From: Meandrina meandrites
Taxonomy: Eukaryota; Cnidaria; Anthozoa; Scleractinia; Meandrinidae
DNA length: 64,000 bases
Direction of reading: 5' to 3'
Assembly (NCBI GenBank): GCA_963693305.1
Contig: OY855905.1
Span: 47,934,444 to 47,998,443 of the forward strand
This document shows, piece after piece, positions 1-7,940 of this stretch. A program made the translations under genes and the position numbers. Below the pieces are notes generated by a model. The model saw nothing but the letters and a program-made list of their open reading frames with translations, searched no databases and was not told the origin of the DNA. The first letter of the stretch is position 1. Each line of letters begins with the position of its first letter.

Positions 1-309
1 CAAGTCGATTCGGCAAATCGCAACCTTTAGGATTGATTTAACACAACATGACATATAAAATAATAGAAGGGAAACGTACTTAGCAAACAAAACAAAAACG
101 AGCTTAAAGCAGAACGTAGGAGTAATGGTAGTACACGTAATTAATTGCACAAATACACGCATCAAAAGCCACAAAAGGATTAGAAAATTAGAGTTAAGCA
201 TGCTGAGGGGGAAACAGAAACTAAAACACAGTGGAAAATAAAGGTAGGAAATAAAACCTCAATTCGGCCGGGTCCATCCTTGAGTTCGGAAATACATCTG
301 GTGTAATTG
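1..309. other. Gene-free left edge
   Basis: AT-rich sequence with no convincing ORF. It lies 3' of the minus-strand LINE ORF1-like gene, where an ORF2 (endonuclease/reverse transcriptase) would be expected to follow. None is seen up to the window edge, so the LINE may be truncated or continue outside. Confidence 0.4.
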
Positions 310-1203
310 TCAGATATTCTCAAGGTCTTCCATCGAGAAGATCCGAATACGCTGTCCTTCTTGCGAGGTCTTTACGTAGATCTTTCCATCCAGTGTCCAC
401 ACGCTTGTGAGAGTCTTGTTTCTCTTTCTCTGGTTCGCTTCTTTCACTATGTCCCTTCTGTACGGCGTCAAGTTTTCATTGATATAGATGCGGTCCTGAT
501 TAGATGCGGCTGTTGTTGTCGAGAAGGAAGGAAAAATGTCAGAGATCTTGAAGTTTCGAAGCTTTATGCGCTCTTTGTATAGCTTCGACTTTGCTTTATG
601 ACTGCAGAATTTAACAATTATCGGTCTCTTCCCTTCTCTGCCTTTCAATTTATGCGTTATTTCGATGTCATCAGGCTGAATGGATACATCAAGCGCATTT
701 GCGATTTTGATGACAGCGCTTTCCGTGTCGGAGTAGACGTGCTCAGGTATTCCATGTATTTCAAGGGAATTTTTACGCGTATACTGCTCAAGATCGTCCA
801 AGGCACACCAAACACGCCCTGTTTCTTCTTTTTCTTTATCCAATTGCTGCTTAGTCTGCTCTAACTCTTCTTTTGCCTTCACAAGCTCCTTTTGTATCGA
901 CGCGTTCGCTTTTGATACTTTCTTTACGGTATCCTTGATGTCTTGCAGCTCCTTTTCATTGAAAGCCATTGAGTCCTTCAGCTCTGTAAGCTCTTTCTTT
1001 AAGACTTGATTCTCTAGCGAGATCTTGGAGACTGTAACTTGGATACTTACAAGTAGATCTTTGATTTCCAGCAGAGTAGGTTCTTTCTCTGAGAACAGAC
1101 TGTCCTTCTCTTCTTGATCCGCCATGTTGGATTTCTTGGCAGTACTTGTTTCTTCTTCAGTTGAGCCTCGGTCCCCTCTTTTATTCTTTCTGGCTCTTTG
1201 CAT
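310..1203 (-). CDS. Non-LTR retrotransposon ORF1-like protein
   Basis: A 297-aa open frame with a basic, Lys/Arg-rich N-terminus, then a long Glu/Lys/Leu coiled coil at about residues 40-140. A segment containing LEQYTRKNSLEIHGIP follows. That phrase is typical of L1/Tx1-type ORF1 proteins and related 'transposase 22' RNA-binding proteins, in which the coiled coil trimerises and the following RRM-like domain binds the element RNA. The C-terminus is basic and ends in a plausible nucleic-acid-binding region. No ORF2 is visible downstream on the minus strand within the window. The frame is uninterrupted, so the copy may be young or domesticated, but a mobile-element origin is the simpler reading. 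Exact clade not determined. Confidence 0.72.
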   Translation of the reverse strand: MQRARKNKRGDRGSTEEETSTAKKSNMADQEEKDSLFSEKEPTLLEIKDLLVSIQVTVSKISLENQVLKKELTELKDSMAFNEKELQDIKDTVKKVSKANASIQKELVKAKEELEQTKQQLDKEKEETGRVWCALDDLEQYTRKNSLEIHGIPEHVYSDTESAVIKIANALDVSIQPDDIEITHKLKGREGKRPIIVKFCSHKAKSKLYKERIKLRNFKISDIFPSFSTTTAASNQDRIYINENLTPYRRDIVKEANQRKRNKTLTSVWTLDGKIYVKTSQEGQRIRIFSMEDLENI

Positions 1204-1335
1204 GGAGTACCAGAACTTTACAATATGCTTCTGTCAGGATTAGACCTTATTTATCAACGATTTTCAAGGGAAGGATGGCCAACGTTTGCTTAAGCAAAAA
1301 ACATGTGGCCGTGTCGGACGAGGCCGCGCATGCTC

Positions 1336-1503
1336 CCCTTACCTTACCTTACCTTACCTTACCTTACCTTACCTTACCTTACCTTACCTTACCTTACCTT
1401 ACCTTACCTTACCTTACCTTACCTTACCTTACCTTACCTTACCTTACCTTACCTTACCTTACCTTACCTTACCTTACCTTACCTTACCTTACCTTACCTT
1501 ACC
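1336..1503. repeat. (TTACC)n microsatellite, about 33 copies
   Basis: A perfect pentanucleotide array. Because 5 is not a multiple of 3, all three plus-strand frames stay open and give spurious Leu-Thr-Tyr-Pro ORFs. It separates the LINE ORF1-like gene from the BEL/Pao tail. Confidence 0.97.
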
Positions 1504-1714
1504 CACAAAGGGAGATGTGGTGCTTCCGAAAAAGAGTTCACCAACAGGAACCTGGAAGTTAGGAATGATCGAAGAGCTCATTACAAGCAAAGATAATGAA
1601 GTACGAGCAGTAACAGTACGAACAGCATCAGGAAAGTTCCTGAACAGACCATTCAACTTTCTGTACCCTTTAGAATGCTCAGAAACCAACCGAATCGGAC
1701 GAACCTGTTGGTAA
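1500..1714 (+). pseudogene. BEL/Pao retrotransposon polyprotein C-terminus (DUF5641-like)
   Basis: The plus-strand frame just after the TTACC array reads KGDVVLPKK, then TWKLGMIEELITSKDNEVRAV, then a stretch ending NFLYPLE. The pattern GDVV...WKLG...V..L..G.DG.VR......G....RP...LYPLE is the C-terminal DUF5641 domain that follows the integrase of BEL/Pao LTR retrotransposons. Only about 70 codons survive. The 5' side is cut by the microsatellite, and no integrase, RT or LTR is visible. This is a dead fragment about 1 kb upstream of the first recognised exon of host gene 1. Confidence 0.72.
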
Positions 1715-1830
1715 CGAACAAAAGGATGACACAAGCAAGCAGAAGAGTAGGAATGAACCTGCTTGTAACGCCCAATTCGCAGAGCTGCGATCGAAGCAAG
1801 AGAAAAACTAAACGAACTAGTCAGATGCAT

Positions 1831-2537
1831 GTTTAACTCCGTGTACTTATTTTTTGTTGACTTTTCTTTGCTTTATGATTAACATATGCTTTAGAAAGGC
1901 ATTATCAGTTTTCGTTTGACGTGACATACAACAAAACAATTATTGGGAGTGTCATGGAGAAATCAGTCCATGAAAGCAACATTTGTACAGTCCCGCGTGT
2001 ATTACGTCACTCGGGATTCCCGAGAAGACGTGGAAAAAAAGAAGGATTAGAGCCGCCATGTTGGTATGATGTTGTGTTACAAAGGAAAGCTAAAATAACA
2101 ATCGCCCAACGCGACAGTGGTCGATTCTTGGGCGGACAGCATCTTAATGCGTTTGTTTGACTCGCATGACTGCGTCGATGGCCGTGTTTCTTTTCTTAGC
2201 AAAAGAAAGGGGTTAATGTTTAACTGCTTGATCGTAAGCTTCTTGTTTCGCGAAGCTTTCACAGCTTCTTTGCCTCGTTAACAAAAAAAATATGTTTGTT
2301 ATTTTTAGCCTCGAAAACCTTTCTTTTGCAAGTACACGTCATGAAATGGATTGAACCTGTCGTAGAATACTAAAAAACTCTATCACACACAGTTTCTCTC
2401 GTTCTCTCTTTCTTGAACGATCAGTAACTCGATAAAACACGCAAAAATTAGTTCCACTTCGCCTTCTTTTGTCACATATTCCCCGAGTTCAAAAAATGTA
2501 CGCATTGGCCTTAATTTGGCAAGTTGGACGATAAATC
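1831..2537. other. Non-coding stretch upstream of host gene 1
   Basis: No ORF with recognisable homology on either strand. Earlier exons or the promoter of host gene 1 could lie here, but I see no convincing splice-bounded coding segment. Confidence 0.35.
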
Positions 2538-2669
2538 ACTTATTAGACAGTCTAACAATATCGCTACATAATTTCACTCGTTCTTTGTATTTTGACTCAC
2601 TCTATGGCCTACGGGCTCGCCAAGATGCAAGGTAACGAAGCGTGACTTGTGGTCGACTGTCTAATAAGT
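2538..2669. mobile_element. Small MITE-like element with 15-bp inverted ends
   Basis: ACTTATTAGACAGTC at 2538-2552 is exactly reverse-complemented at 2655-2669, enclosing a 132-bp segment with no ORF. It ends about 18 bp before the splice acceptor of the first recognised exon of host gene 1. No clear target duplication. Confidence 0.6.
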
Positions 2670-2687
2670 TATGTTTATTTCGTTTAG

Positions 2688-2925
2688 GGTTAATATGAGA
2701 GGCTTTGTGGAGGGAGAGTTGATTTCTCAAGCTGCGGATGCGGATTTATCCCGTCAATTAGATGCATTATCAACCGACTGCAGAGATGCTACCGATATCT
2801 CCATTACTTACTACACAACAGAAATACCTCATCAAACTGCAACAATTTGTAACCTAGAAGAGTTAACGAGCTTGTTTCGTCACTTCAGGTCAAACATTAA
2901 TAGTAGCCAAGAGATTCCTGTTGAG
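2688..2925 (+). CDS. Host gene 1, first recognised exon: SNTX/verrucotoxin-like segment
   Basis: Exon bounded by an acceptor-like tract (TTTCGTTTAG at about 2678-2687) and a GT donor at 2926. The open frame includes an ATG at 2695 (77 codons to the exon end). The exon probably starts mid-domain, so that ATG may not be the true start. Translation contains TEIPHQTATICNLEELTSLF and ends IPVEV, joining in frame to ELQPVG in the next exon. Short phrases of the type 'tfeeav.vY..LP......+Pv.V.LyPL' mark the end of the MACPF-like region of the stonustoxin/verrucotoxin (SNTX) family and its relatives, many of which are not venom toxins. A pore-forming role cannot be claimed: no membrane-insertion region is in the window. 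Confidence 0.6.
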
Positions 2926-3736
2926 GTATTGTTTCTTTATTTAATTGTAATCAGCAACGAGATTTTTTTAGGTTGCTAGTAAATTATAATTTGATTCAGA
3001 GGTTGTATAATTTAAAATAGCGTAACCCAGTGACCAACTATTAAGCAAAATTGCAATCTGATTGGCTACGCAAAGACGGGCTAATTTTCGAAAGACTGTC
3101 CTGGCATGGGAGCACAAGCAAGAAAAATCGCCGAAATCGCAACCCAAAAATATAAACAAACCACTTCCACTTAATTTTTTGCTGAAAAGGTCTTCCTCTG
3201 GGTTATGCTAAAACAATTAGATGGCTCTCTCTCGGTTTCTATCGATTTTTAATAGTTGACTCGGGTTACGCCCTGCGCCAAATATCATCCAATAGAAACT
3301 TCCAGCTTGCCGTCTAATTGTTAAATATGTATCTGGGAGGATAGGCAGGCGAATACGTTATTTGTATAATAACCATAACCTATCCCATGCTTCACATTCA
3401 TAGCTGGTTTCTCTCTGAGCTGGGTAAGCTAAACAGGGCGAGTGATTAACAGTTATGATTTCCAATAATAGTTTCGAAACGTCTTCATAAATTAACGATT
3501 TGAGTAAAACTATCAAAGGTAATAGCAAACTCCTTTTTCAAATATGGGAAATATCTTTATTTTTTTACATGTACGATAATATAACTAAACTAAAATATTT
3601 GTCATGTCGTTTCTGGTCACAAGTTAAGTTTGTTGGCCCCACTTAGATTCTTTTTCACTACCTAAAACAATCAGATAGAAAGTTAATTAACTATTAAATG
3701 GCGGATATCTTAGTTGTTTGTGTTTGTCATTTATAG
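2926..3736 (+). other. Host gene 1 intron
   Basis: GT at 2926 and TTTATAG at 3736 bound an 811-bp intron with phase 0 on both sides. It holds an inverted-repeat element (3018-3275) and otherwise AT-rich sequence. Confidence 0.6.
3018..3275. mobile_element. Inverted-repeat (MITE-like) element in intron
   Basis: AGCGTAACCCAGTGACCAAC followed by TATTAA at 3018-3043 pairs imperfectly with TTAATAGTTGACTCGGGTTA followed by CGCCC at 3250-3275. About 258 bp in all, non-coding. Confidence 0.55.
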
Positions 3737-4096
3737 GTAGAACTTCAGCCCGTGGGAGCTTTGATACGAACGGAGAGAGCATATTTACCAAACAGGGCGT
3801 TATCTAACGTATTAGAGGAGGTAGAGAGCCGTTTCGATGATCTTCGCAGCTCTCAATTTCTGCTGAAGAAATATCTGGAAACTGTAGTCGAGTTGGATGA
3901 AGACGAAAAGAGGTTTGACCACGAGCTAAAACAAGTTTCGCAAACCTTCACTGCTGCCATCTCAAAACTAAATGTGAGTGCTGAAGAAAACCAGTTTGAC
4001 GATTGCTTGATGGCTTACGGTGACGCCTTGGAGGGATATGACGAGGAAGGAAAGTTTGTTCAATTCTGGAAGAAACTACTGATGAAAAAGCAGAAG
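3737..4096 (+). CDS. Host gene 1, exon 2: helical SNTX-like linker
   Basis: A 360-bp exon (120 codons) between TTTATAG and GTAAGT, phase 0 at both ends. It opens with VELQPVG, the conserved end of the SNTX MACPF-like region. It then becomes strongly amphipathic and helical: VLEEVESRFDDL, LKKYLETVVELDEDEKRFDH, FVQFWKKLLMKK. This fits the helical (FAT-like) domain that follows the MACPF-like module in stonustoxin-family proteins. It could hold the GTPase domain away from upstream parts or mediate oligomerisation (inference). The donor at 4097 opens the intron that contains the Polinton. Confidence 0.65.
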
Positions 4097-4237
4097 GTAA
4101 GTTTTCTTTCTCTTCATTGTTATTGTAACATAAAAGTAAAGTTCATAACTTATAAAGGCGTTGGTATTTTGAATGACTCGTGAGATGGACGAGTGCCACT
4201 CACATGGCTTATCGATATCGGCCTTTTTAACTAATAA

Positions 4238-4408
4238 GGCTGGTTTTCACTGAGCATAAGCGCAAGCACAACATAGGCGCATAAGAAGAAGTTTTTTTTA
4301 ATGCTGTGCCAACTAGGAATATGCTTATGATTATTCCTAGTGATGACAGCATATAGATAATGAGCGTGTTCGTTATTCTTATGCGCTTATGCCCAATAAA
4401 AACCAGCC
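4238..4408. mobile_element. MITE with GGCTGGTTTT ends
   Basis: GGCTGGTTTTCACTGAGCAT plus AAGCGC at the left is mirrored by GCGCTTATGCCCAATAAAAA plus CCAGCC at the right, enclosing 171 bp. A central TAGGAATA...TATTCCTA adds a second palindrome. No ORF. It sits in the host intron about 590 bp upstream of the Polinton. Confidence 0.75.
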
Positions 4409-4988
4409 TTTCAACTAGGATGCTAAGTTAACTTGTCAAGTCAATAAATATTCCAATCAATCTCTTCCCCAATCCAACACACAGCTTTATAGCTGCTGAA
4501 ACAAGTAGAGCAACATAAGTTATGTTTCTTTACTCTTGTTTTGAGAAGTAAATGACACCAGTGCATGACACTTTACTTTAGATGTTAAGTTCATATGCAT
4601 GGCTACAGTAAGGCGTGTAGGTGATGGCCTGCACTAACGTTAGACAATACAAAGAATTAGTTTTCATTGCTTACTTCGTACACTTGGATTCCTTTTATTT
4701 GCCAACCCAAATGTGTGTCATGTATCGGCGGTTTTTGGCTACACACAATTTTTTTTTTTGCTAACAAAATATAGGTCCGTTATGCGTACCTGTAATTAGG
4801 GTAAATTATTGTTTAACGTGTTAAATTATTGTTTAACGTGTGAGGGAGAAACTAAGATTTTCAGTTCAAATTTTATTCTTAGAGACCTTATATTATGAAT
4901 TTCTGTAAAACACAAACGGACATTTTGTAGGTGGCCTCGGCCTGCGTTGTTGTTGGCGTTCTGAGTTCGCACAGAGCGTTGCCTAAAT
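4409..4988. other. Host intron sequence left of the Polinton
   Basis: AT-rich intronic DNA. The only structure is a direct repeat of ATTATTGTTTAACGTGT at about 4805-4840. No coding potential seen. Confidence 0.4.
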
Positions 4989-4993
4989 CCTAG
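4989..4993. other. Left target-site duplication CCTAG of the Polinton
   Basis: CCTAG immediately precedes the first TIR base. The same five bases follow the last TIR base at 21035-21039. A 5-6 bp duplication is expected for retroviral-type integrase insertion of Polintons. Confidence 0.85.
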
Positions 4994-5174
4994 AGTAGTA
5001 ATCTCGGGGGTTCACGAATACCGTTTTACGTGAGGGAAGTTTGTTTGCTTAAATTAAGCTCCCCACCACCAACAAAACCGCTCTCGGAAGCTCGCGCTTT
5101 TGTTGGTGGTGGGGAGCTTAATTTAAGCAAACACTCACGTAAAACGGTATTCGTGAACCCCCGAGATTACTACT
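4994..5174. repeat. Long hairpin-forming palindrome inside the left TIR
   Basis: The arm starting AGTAGTAATCTCGGGGG pairs with CCCCCGAGATTACTACT at 5158-5174. Pairing continues through GGTGGTGGGGAGCTTAATTT sequences almost to the centre. The arms differ by a 7-nt bulge (after CGTGAG at about 5035-5041). The tip is a GC-rich loop of about 20 nt around 5084-5103. The mirror copy is at 20854-21034. Confidence 0.92.
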
Positions 5175-5201
5175 TAAAAAAAGGGCCAAAGAAGAAAGGG
5201 G

Positions 5202-5238
5202 GGCAACCAATTAGAGAAAGGCAACCTCACATTATATA
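5202..5238 (+). promoter_or_regulatory. Early-type promoter motif 1 (in left TIR)
   Basis: GGCAACCAATTAGAGAA, a 12-nt spacer, then ATTATATA, six bases before the ATG at 5245. The same bipartite motif precedes the next genes and is copied in the right TIR upstream of PolB. Confidence 0.75.
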
Positions 5239-5244
5239 ATTCAA

Positions 5245-5574
5245 ATGGCAGACACGTTAAAACAAATACAAAAACTTCCACAAGAACTTCAAGAAAAAAT
5301 CTGCAAAGAGTTTATTAAAATAAAACTCAGGGAGAGAAAAGATCTCGGCTGGGAAGAGGTAAACGCAGCAATCGAAGAAGCCCCAGTGTGTAATCGCAAT
5401 GAACAAATTGTAAGGGTTTTGTTTTGTTATAAATGTAATGACATTTGTCCGCGGAATAATCTCTGTAATCTGTGCCACAAAAATGGACGCAAACACTATC
5501 TCGGTTATCCAATTTATGATGAAGATGATTACGATGAAGTCTTTAAGAAATCTTATTATTCGGCAACCAATTAG
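5245..5574 (+). CDS. Polinton early protein 1 with zinc ribbon
   Basis: A 109-aa protein starting just inside the TIR, six bases after the TATA-like part of motif 1; that position decides the start. The N-terminal LPQELQEKI segment loosely resembles the first helix of an F-box (weak, inference). The middle has CYKC and CNLC pairs about a dozen residues apart, a probable zinc ribbon. The C-terminus is acidic (DEDDYDEV). The stop codon TAG lies inside the AATTAG core of the next promoter motif, so coding sequence and promoter overlap. I do not recognise a family. Position and promoter suggest an early regulatory or host-interaction protein. Confidence 0.7.
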   Translation: MADTLKQIQKLPQELQEKICKEFIKIKLRERKDLGWEEVNAAIEEAPVCNRNEQIVRVLFCYKCNDICPRNNLCNLCHKNGRKHYLGYPIYDEDDYDEVFKKSYYSATN

Positions 5575-5597
5575 AGAAACAATCCTTACATTATATA
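5562..5597 (+). promoter_or_regulatory. Early-type promoter motif 2
   Basis: GGCAACCAATTAGAGAA, an 11-nt spacer, then ATTATATA, two bases before the ATG at 5600. The TAG of the upstream gene is within the motif. Confidence 0.75.
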
Positions 5598-5599
5598 CA

Positions 5600-5935
5600 A
5601 TGGAACTTGTGCTAAAAAAAGACCAGCTACCGCGTTTCCGATTCGAACAATTCCGCGCATGCGAGAAAAAATACCAGAAAGAAGAAGAAAAGAAGGTTTG
5701 CTGGAAGGATTTGTTCGCTCTTTGCGAGTTTGCCACTTCGTTGGAAGACAAATCGGCACACATTGTAGGCCATATCGACTCGGAGACAGCAGAAAAATGG
5801 TTGGACTGGAGTCTTGGAGAACTCTTTGTTGTTGCTGTCGATGGAGACTTTGCTTTCTGCTTCGAAGGTGGAACTATTGTTCCCGTTCCGAGTGCTACAC
5901 AAGAGCAACTCAGATCTTATTCAGCAACCAATTAG
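5600..5935 (+). CDS. Polinton early protein 2, unknown function
   Basis: A 111-aa protein. The frame is open from 5438, but the ATG at 5600 directly follows promoter motif 2 and is the likely start. The N-terminus is charged and helical (RACEKKYQKEEEKK), followed by a more hydrophobic region with GELFVVAVDGDFAF. No recognisable domain, signal peptide or membrane segment. It ends SATN-stop like the preceding gene, because the last codons and TAG are part of the next promoter motif. Small, variable early proteins at this end of Polintons are common and often lineage specific. Confidence 0.65.
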   Translation: MELVLKKDQLPRFRFEQFRACEKKYQKEEEKKVCWKDLFALCEFATSLEDKSAHIVGHIDSETAEKWLDWSLGELFVVAVDGDFAFCFEGGTIVPVPSATQEQLRSYSATN

Positions 5936-5959
5936 AGAATAACAGCCTCAGATTATATA
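5923..5959 (+). promoter_or_regulatory. Early-type promoter motif 3
   Basis: GCAACCAATTAGAGAA, a 12-nt spacer, then ATTATATA, about 30 bp before the ATG at 5991. The TAG stop of the preceding gene is embedded in it. Confidence 0.75.
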
Positions 5960-5990
5960 ATTAATTTTTAAAACCGTGGTTAAATAAGAA

Positions 5991-6333
5991 ATGCGACGAG
6001 GAAAAAACAACTGCGGGTGGTTAATGTTAAGTCGAAAAGAAACATGTGGGCGGGGGTGTATGGGAGAGTACTGCGCGTGGCACAACTATCAACTAAAAAC
6101 AGTGAAAAAAAACCAGCCCCATGTAAAAACTGCGGAAAAGGGGTAATGTGTGACTATCGTTTATGCATGGAATGTGGGGGTAGTAAACTAAAGCAAAAGC
6201 TAATCTACAAACACAAAAAAGCGAAGAAAAACTTCGAGCTGGTCTTGGTGGAGCTCAAGCACAAGCAATTAGAGAAGTGGCACCAAGGATTATATACAGC
6301 GATGGGAAGAGGAAGAAACAATGGTCCTGTTGA
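5991..6333 (+). pseudogene. Polinton small Cys-rich zinc-finger protein, frameshifted twice
   Basis: The ATG at 5991 follows motif 3. The first frame contains CGRGCMGEYCAWHNYQLK and stops at 6144. The homologous continuation is in the -1 frame after an A8 run (6105-6112), with CKNCGKG, then CDYRLCMEC. After an A6 run (6225-6230) a further -1 change gives a plausible C-terminus ending at the TGA at 6331-6333. Together these suggest one small protein with two Cys/His clusters, a layout I associate with short zinc-binding ORFs of invertebrate Polintons. Each break could be a one-base loss in a homopolymer, either a true mutation or an assembly error. The first site (A AAA AAA) would also permit programmed -1 slippage. 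The joined product is not written here. Confidence 0.55.
6266..6296 (+). promoter_or_regulatory. Early-type promoter motif 4
   Basis: CAATTAGAGAA, a 12-nt spacer, then ATTATATA, five bases before the ATG at 6302. It overlaps the 3' part of the broken zinc-finger gene. The upstream GGCAACC extension is not kept. Confidence 0.65.
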
Positions 6334-6529
6334 TCAAAGCACTAAAAAACCGAAAGTTACAAAAAACAAAGTAAGGGGCGATTTGCAAATGTTTCATCCA
6401 CACATAATAGAAGAAAATACAGAATTGCCAATACTTGTATCAGAAGACCTTCTTGCAGAAATGAAAAAAATGTGTCCGCAAGATTTAATGAATATTCTTT
6501 TGTCAAATCAATGTGAACAGGGTTATTAG
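6302..6529 (+). CDS. Polinton early protein 4, unknown function
   Basis: A 75-aa protein. Its frame is open from 6017, but the ATG at 6302 lies directly behind promoter motif 4, so the short form is preferred. The N-terminus is basic (MGRGRNNG, then STKKPKVTKNKVRGD). The C-terminal half is amphipathic and helical with two Cys (LLAEMKKMCPQDLMNILLSN). No family recognised. The 5' end overlaps the last bases of the broken zinc-finger gene in another frame. It is possible that the frame instead belongs to the zinc-finger protein; the motif spacing argues against that. Confidence 0.5.
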   Translation: MGRGRNNGPVDQSTKKPKVTKNKVRGDLQMFHPHIIEENTELPILVSEDLLAEMKKMCPQDLMNILLSNQCEQGY

Positions 6530-6543
6530 AAAGAAATGCCAAC

Positions 6544-6885
6544 ATGGAACAGTTGCGTGACATTTTTCTCAGAAAGACCGGAAACCAATATTTTTATTTC
6601 CCAGGCCCCTTGGACGAGCAGAATAACACAAAACATGGCGGTCGCCTCACGATTTAGTGTTTGGGCCGAAAAAATGCGAAACAGAACAGATATTACGAAA
6701 AAAATACGCTCAGTTAACGCGCTGTAAGTTTTTGTGCCCCCACAGAAGCTGGCGAAGTGAAGCGACGAGAAGAAATCGAGAAATAACAGGATTTGATCAC
6801 AGAAATTTTATCGAACTATCGAGCGATTTTTCTAGAACACGGACTCGTTCGAACCTGTTTATTTTTTTTCTGCCTCTCGCATAGC
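6544..6885 (+). pseudogene. Degenerate Polinton early gene
   Basis: The frame starting at the ATG at 6544 gives 37 codons with KTGNQYFYFPGPLDEQNN, then a stop at 6655. Protein-like sequence continues in the next frame (FGPKKCETEQILRKKYAQLT, up to about 6736). It then moves to a third frame after a C5 run (6737-6741), where an acidic helical stretch is itself interrupted by TAA near 6785. The pattern is one ancestral gene of about 110 codons broken by at least two indels and a stop. Function unknown. It is the last of the left-end cluster, before a non-coding gap. Confidence 0.5.
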
Positions 6886-7248
6886 CTCCACTACTTGATA
6901 TGTTATATGTCTGACCTCATTCTGCCAAACGGGTGTAGAAAGTTCGGTTAAAATAAAGCATATTGCATGGAAAAGGACAAGCATTTTATTTACAAACTTT
7001 ACCAAGTCTTTAAAAACGGATGCGTACGGACACAAATATCATTGTTCTTCAGCCAATCAAAAACGTCACATTTTACTTCACAATTGTGAAATGAAATTTT
7101 ATTTGTGAAATTATTTGTGAAATTATCAGTGAAGATGCCTTACTCCCAAAGCAGTAAAGTGTTTGTGAAAAAATAAAAGAATTTGCTATATTTTGGAACG
7201 GCAATCATTCTTTAATAAAGTGGAACAATGTTCTCTTAGACTGAAATT
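6886..7248. other. Non-coding gap inside the Polinton
   Basis: AT-rich, with a short direct repeat of TTTGTGAAATTA around 7100-7130. No gene on either strand. This is where the left-end plus-strand cluster meets the 3' end of the minus-strand 220-aa gene, so a bidirectional 3' end region is plausible. Confidence 0.4.
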
Positions 7249-7911
7249 TTACTTCGAAACGTCGACCGCGCTGCCAAGAAGCTTTTTTTGCATACGGATC
7301 CTTTCTTCGCGGATGGCCTCTTGTCTTATATTTTCAATGTCAGGGCTGCTCTGTTTGTCCTTGGGAAGCGTGCCTTTACGAAGAATTTCCTTCTGAATTC
7401 TATAGCTCTCTTTTTCATCAAGAATGCTTTGAAACTCAGAATCGCTTATTTTACCGTCAATAAGTGATTTTGACAGGATGCGGTTGACAGTATCGCATTT
7501 TGACAAAGCCAGTGTCATGATTTTGCAGTGTTTGATAAGTTTGGGCTCAAGCTTTTTGTAAAAACCGGTAAGCCCAGCAGCTGTAAGCCCAAATAAAGAG
7601 GCAACACAGCCAATTGGTATCGAGGCAGGAATCCCAATGCCTGTAAACGCAGCTGCTACGCCACCTGCGGATAGAAAACCAGAAATACCACCAGCAGAAA
7701 AGCCAGCGTAGTTGATAATGGTTTTAGTTCTTTTGTATTTTTTGGCAACAAGCCTATAATGTGAAACTTCGTCACTTAAATATTTTAAAACTTCATTTGC
7801 TTTCTGCATACGAAAATTGTTATCTGGCTGAGTTGGTAGAACTGGATAGAATGTTGTCTGAGTTTCTGTTTGTTCATAAGCTGGTGCAGTTGGTAACACG
7901 TTGGATGCCAT
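7249..7911 (-). CDS. Conserved Polinton protein with Gly/Ala-rich hydrophobic core
   Basis: A 220-aa protein. Residues 1-35 are Pro/Thr-rich and disordered. Residues 40-64 are basic and helical (YRLVAKKYKRTKTI). Residues 65-117 form a long Gly/Ala/Ile-rich hydrophobic stretch (GGISGFLSAGGVAAAFTGIG, then IPIGCVASLFGL), probably two membrane helices. The C-terminal half is soluble and helical (ISDSEFQSILDEKE...). From memory this layout recurs in Polintons of marine invertebrates, but I know of no assigned function. A role in the virion membrane or host-membrane interaction is inference. Its promoter region (7912-7940, reverse) is AT-rich with TTTGTAAATATA before the ATG. Confidence 0.65.
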   Translation of the reverse strand: MASNVLPTAPAYEQTETQTTFYPVLPTQPDNNFRMQKANEVLKYLSDEVSHYRLVAKKYKRTKTIINYAGFSAGGISGFLSAGGVAAAFTGIGIPASIPIGCVASLFGLTAAGLTGFYKKLEPKLIKHCKIMTLALSKCDTVNRILSKSLIDGKISDSEFQSILDEKESYRIQKEILRKGTLPKDKQSSPDIENIRQEAIREERIRMQKKLLGSAVDVSK

Positions 7912-7940
7912 TATGTATATTTACAAAATTATTTTTCTCT

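Larger units (their letters stand above)
4994..5239 (+). repeat. Left terminal inverted repeat, 246 bp
   Basis: Exact reverse complement of 20789-21034. It begins AGTAGTAATCTCGGGGG. The outer 181 bp (4994-5174) are themselves a long palindrome. The inner 65 bp carry the promoter-like motif CAATTAGAGAA...ATTATATA pointing into the element. Confidence 0.97.

Noticed and set aside
1146..1714. Leu-Thr-Tyr-Pro repeat proteins in three frames
   Set aside because: Produced by the (TTACC)n microsatellite. Only the last ~70 codons (BEL/Pao tail) have real homology-like content.
5030..5239. 69-aa ORF in each Polinton TIR (identical copy at 20789-20998)
   Set aside because: It spans the hairpin palindrome and the promoter motif, has low-complexity composition and runs into the TIR edge. 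It is open by chance and identical only because the TIRs are.
5257..5763. 168-aa minus-strand ORF
   Set aside because: Antisense shadow of the two promoter-linked early genes; Phe/Ser-rich, with no promoter motif on that strand.
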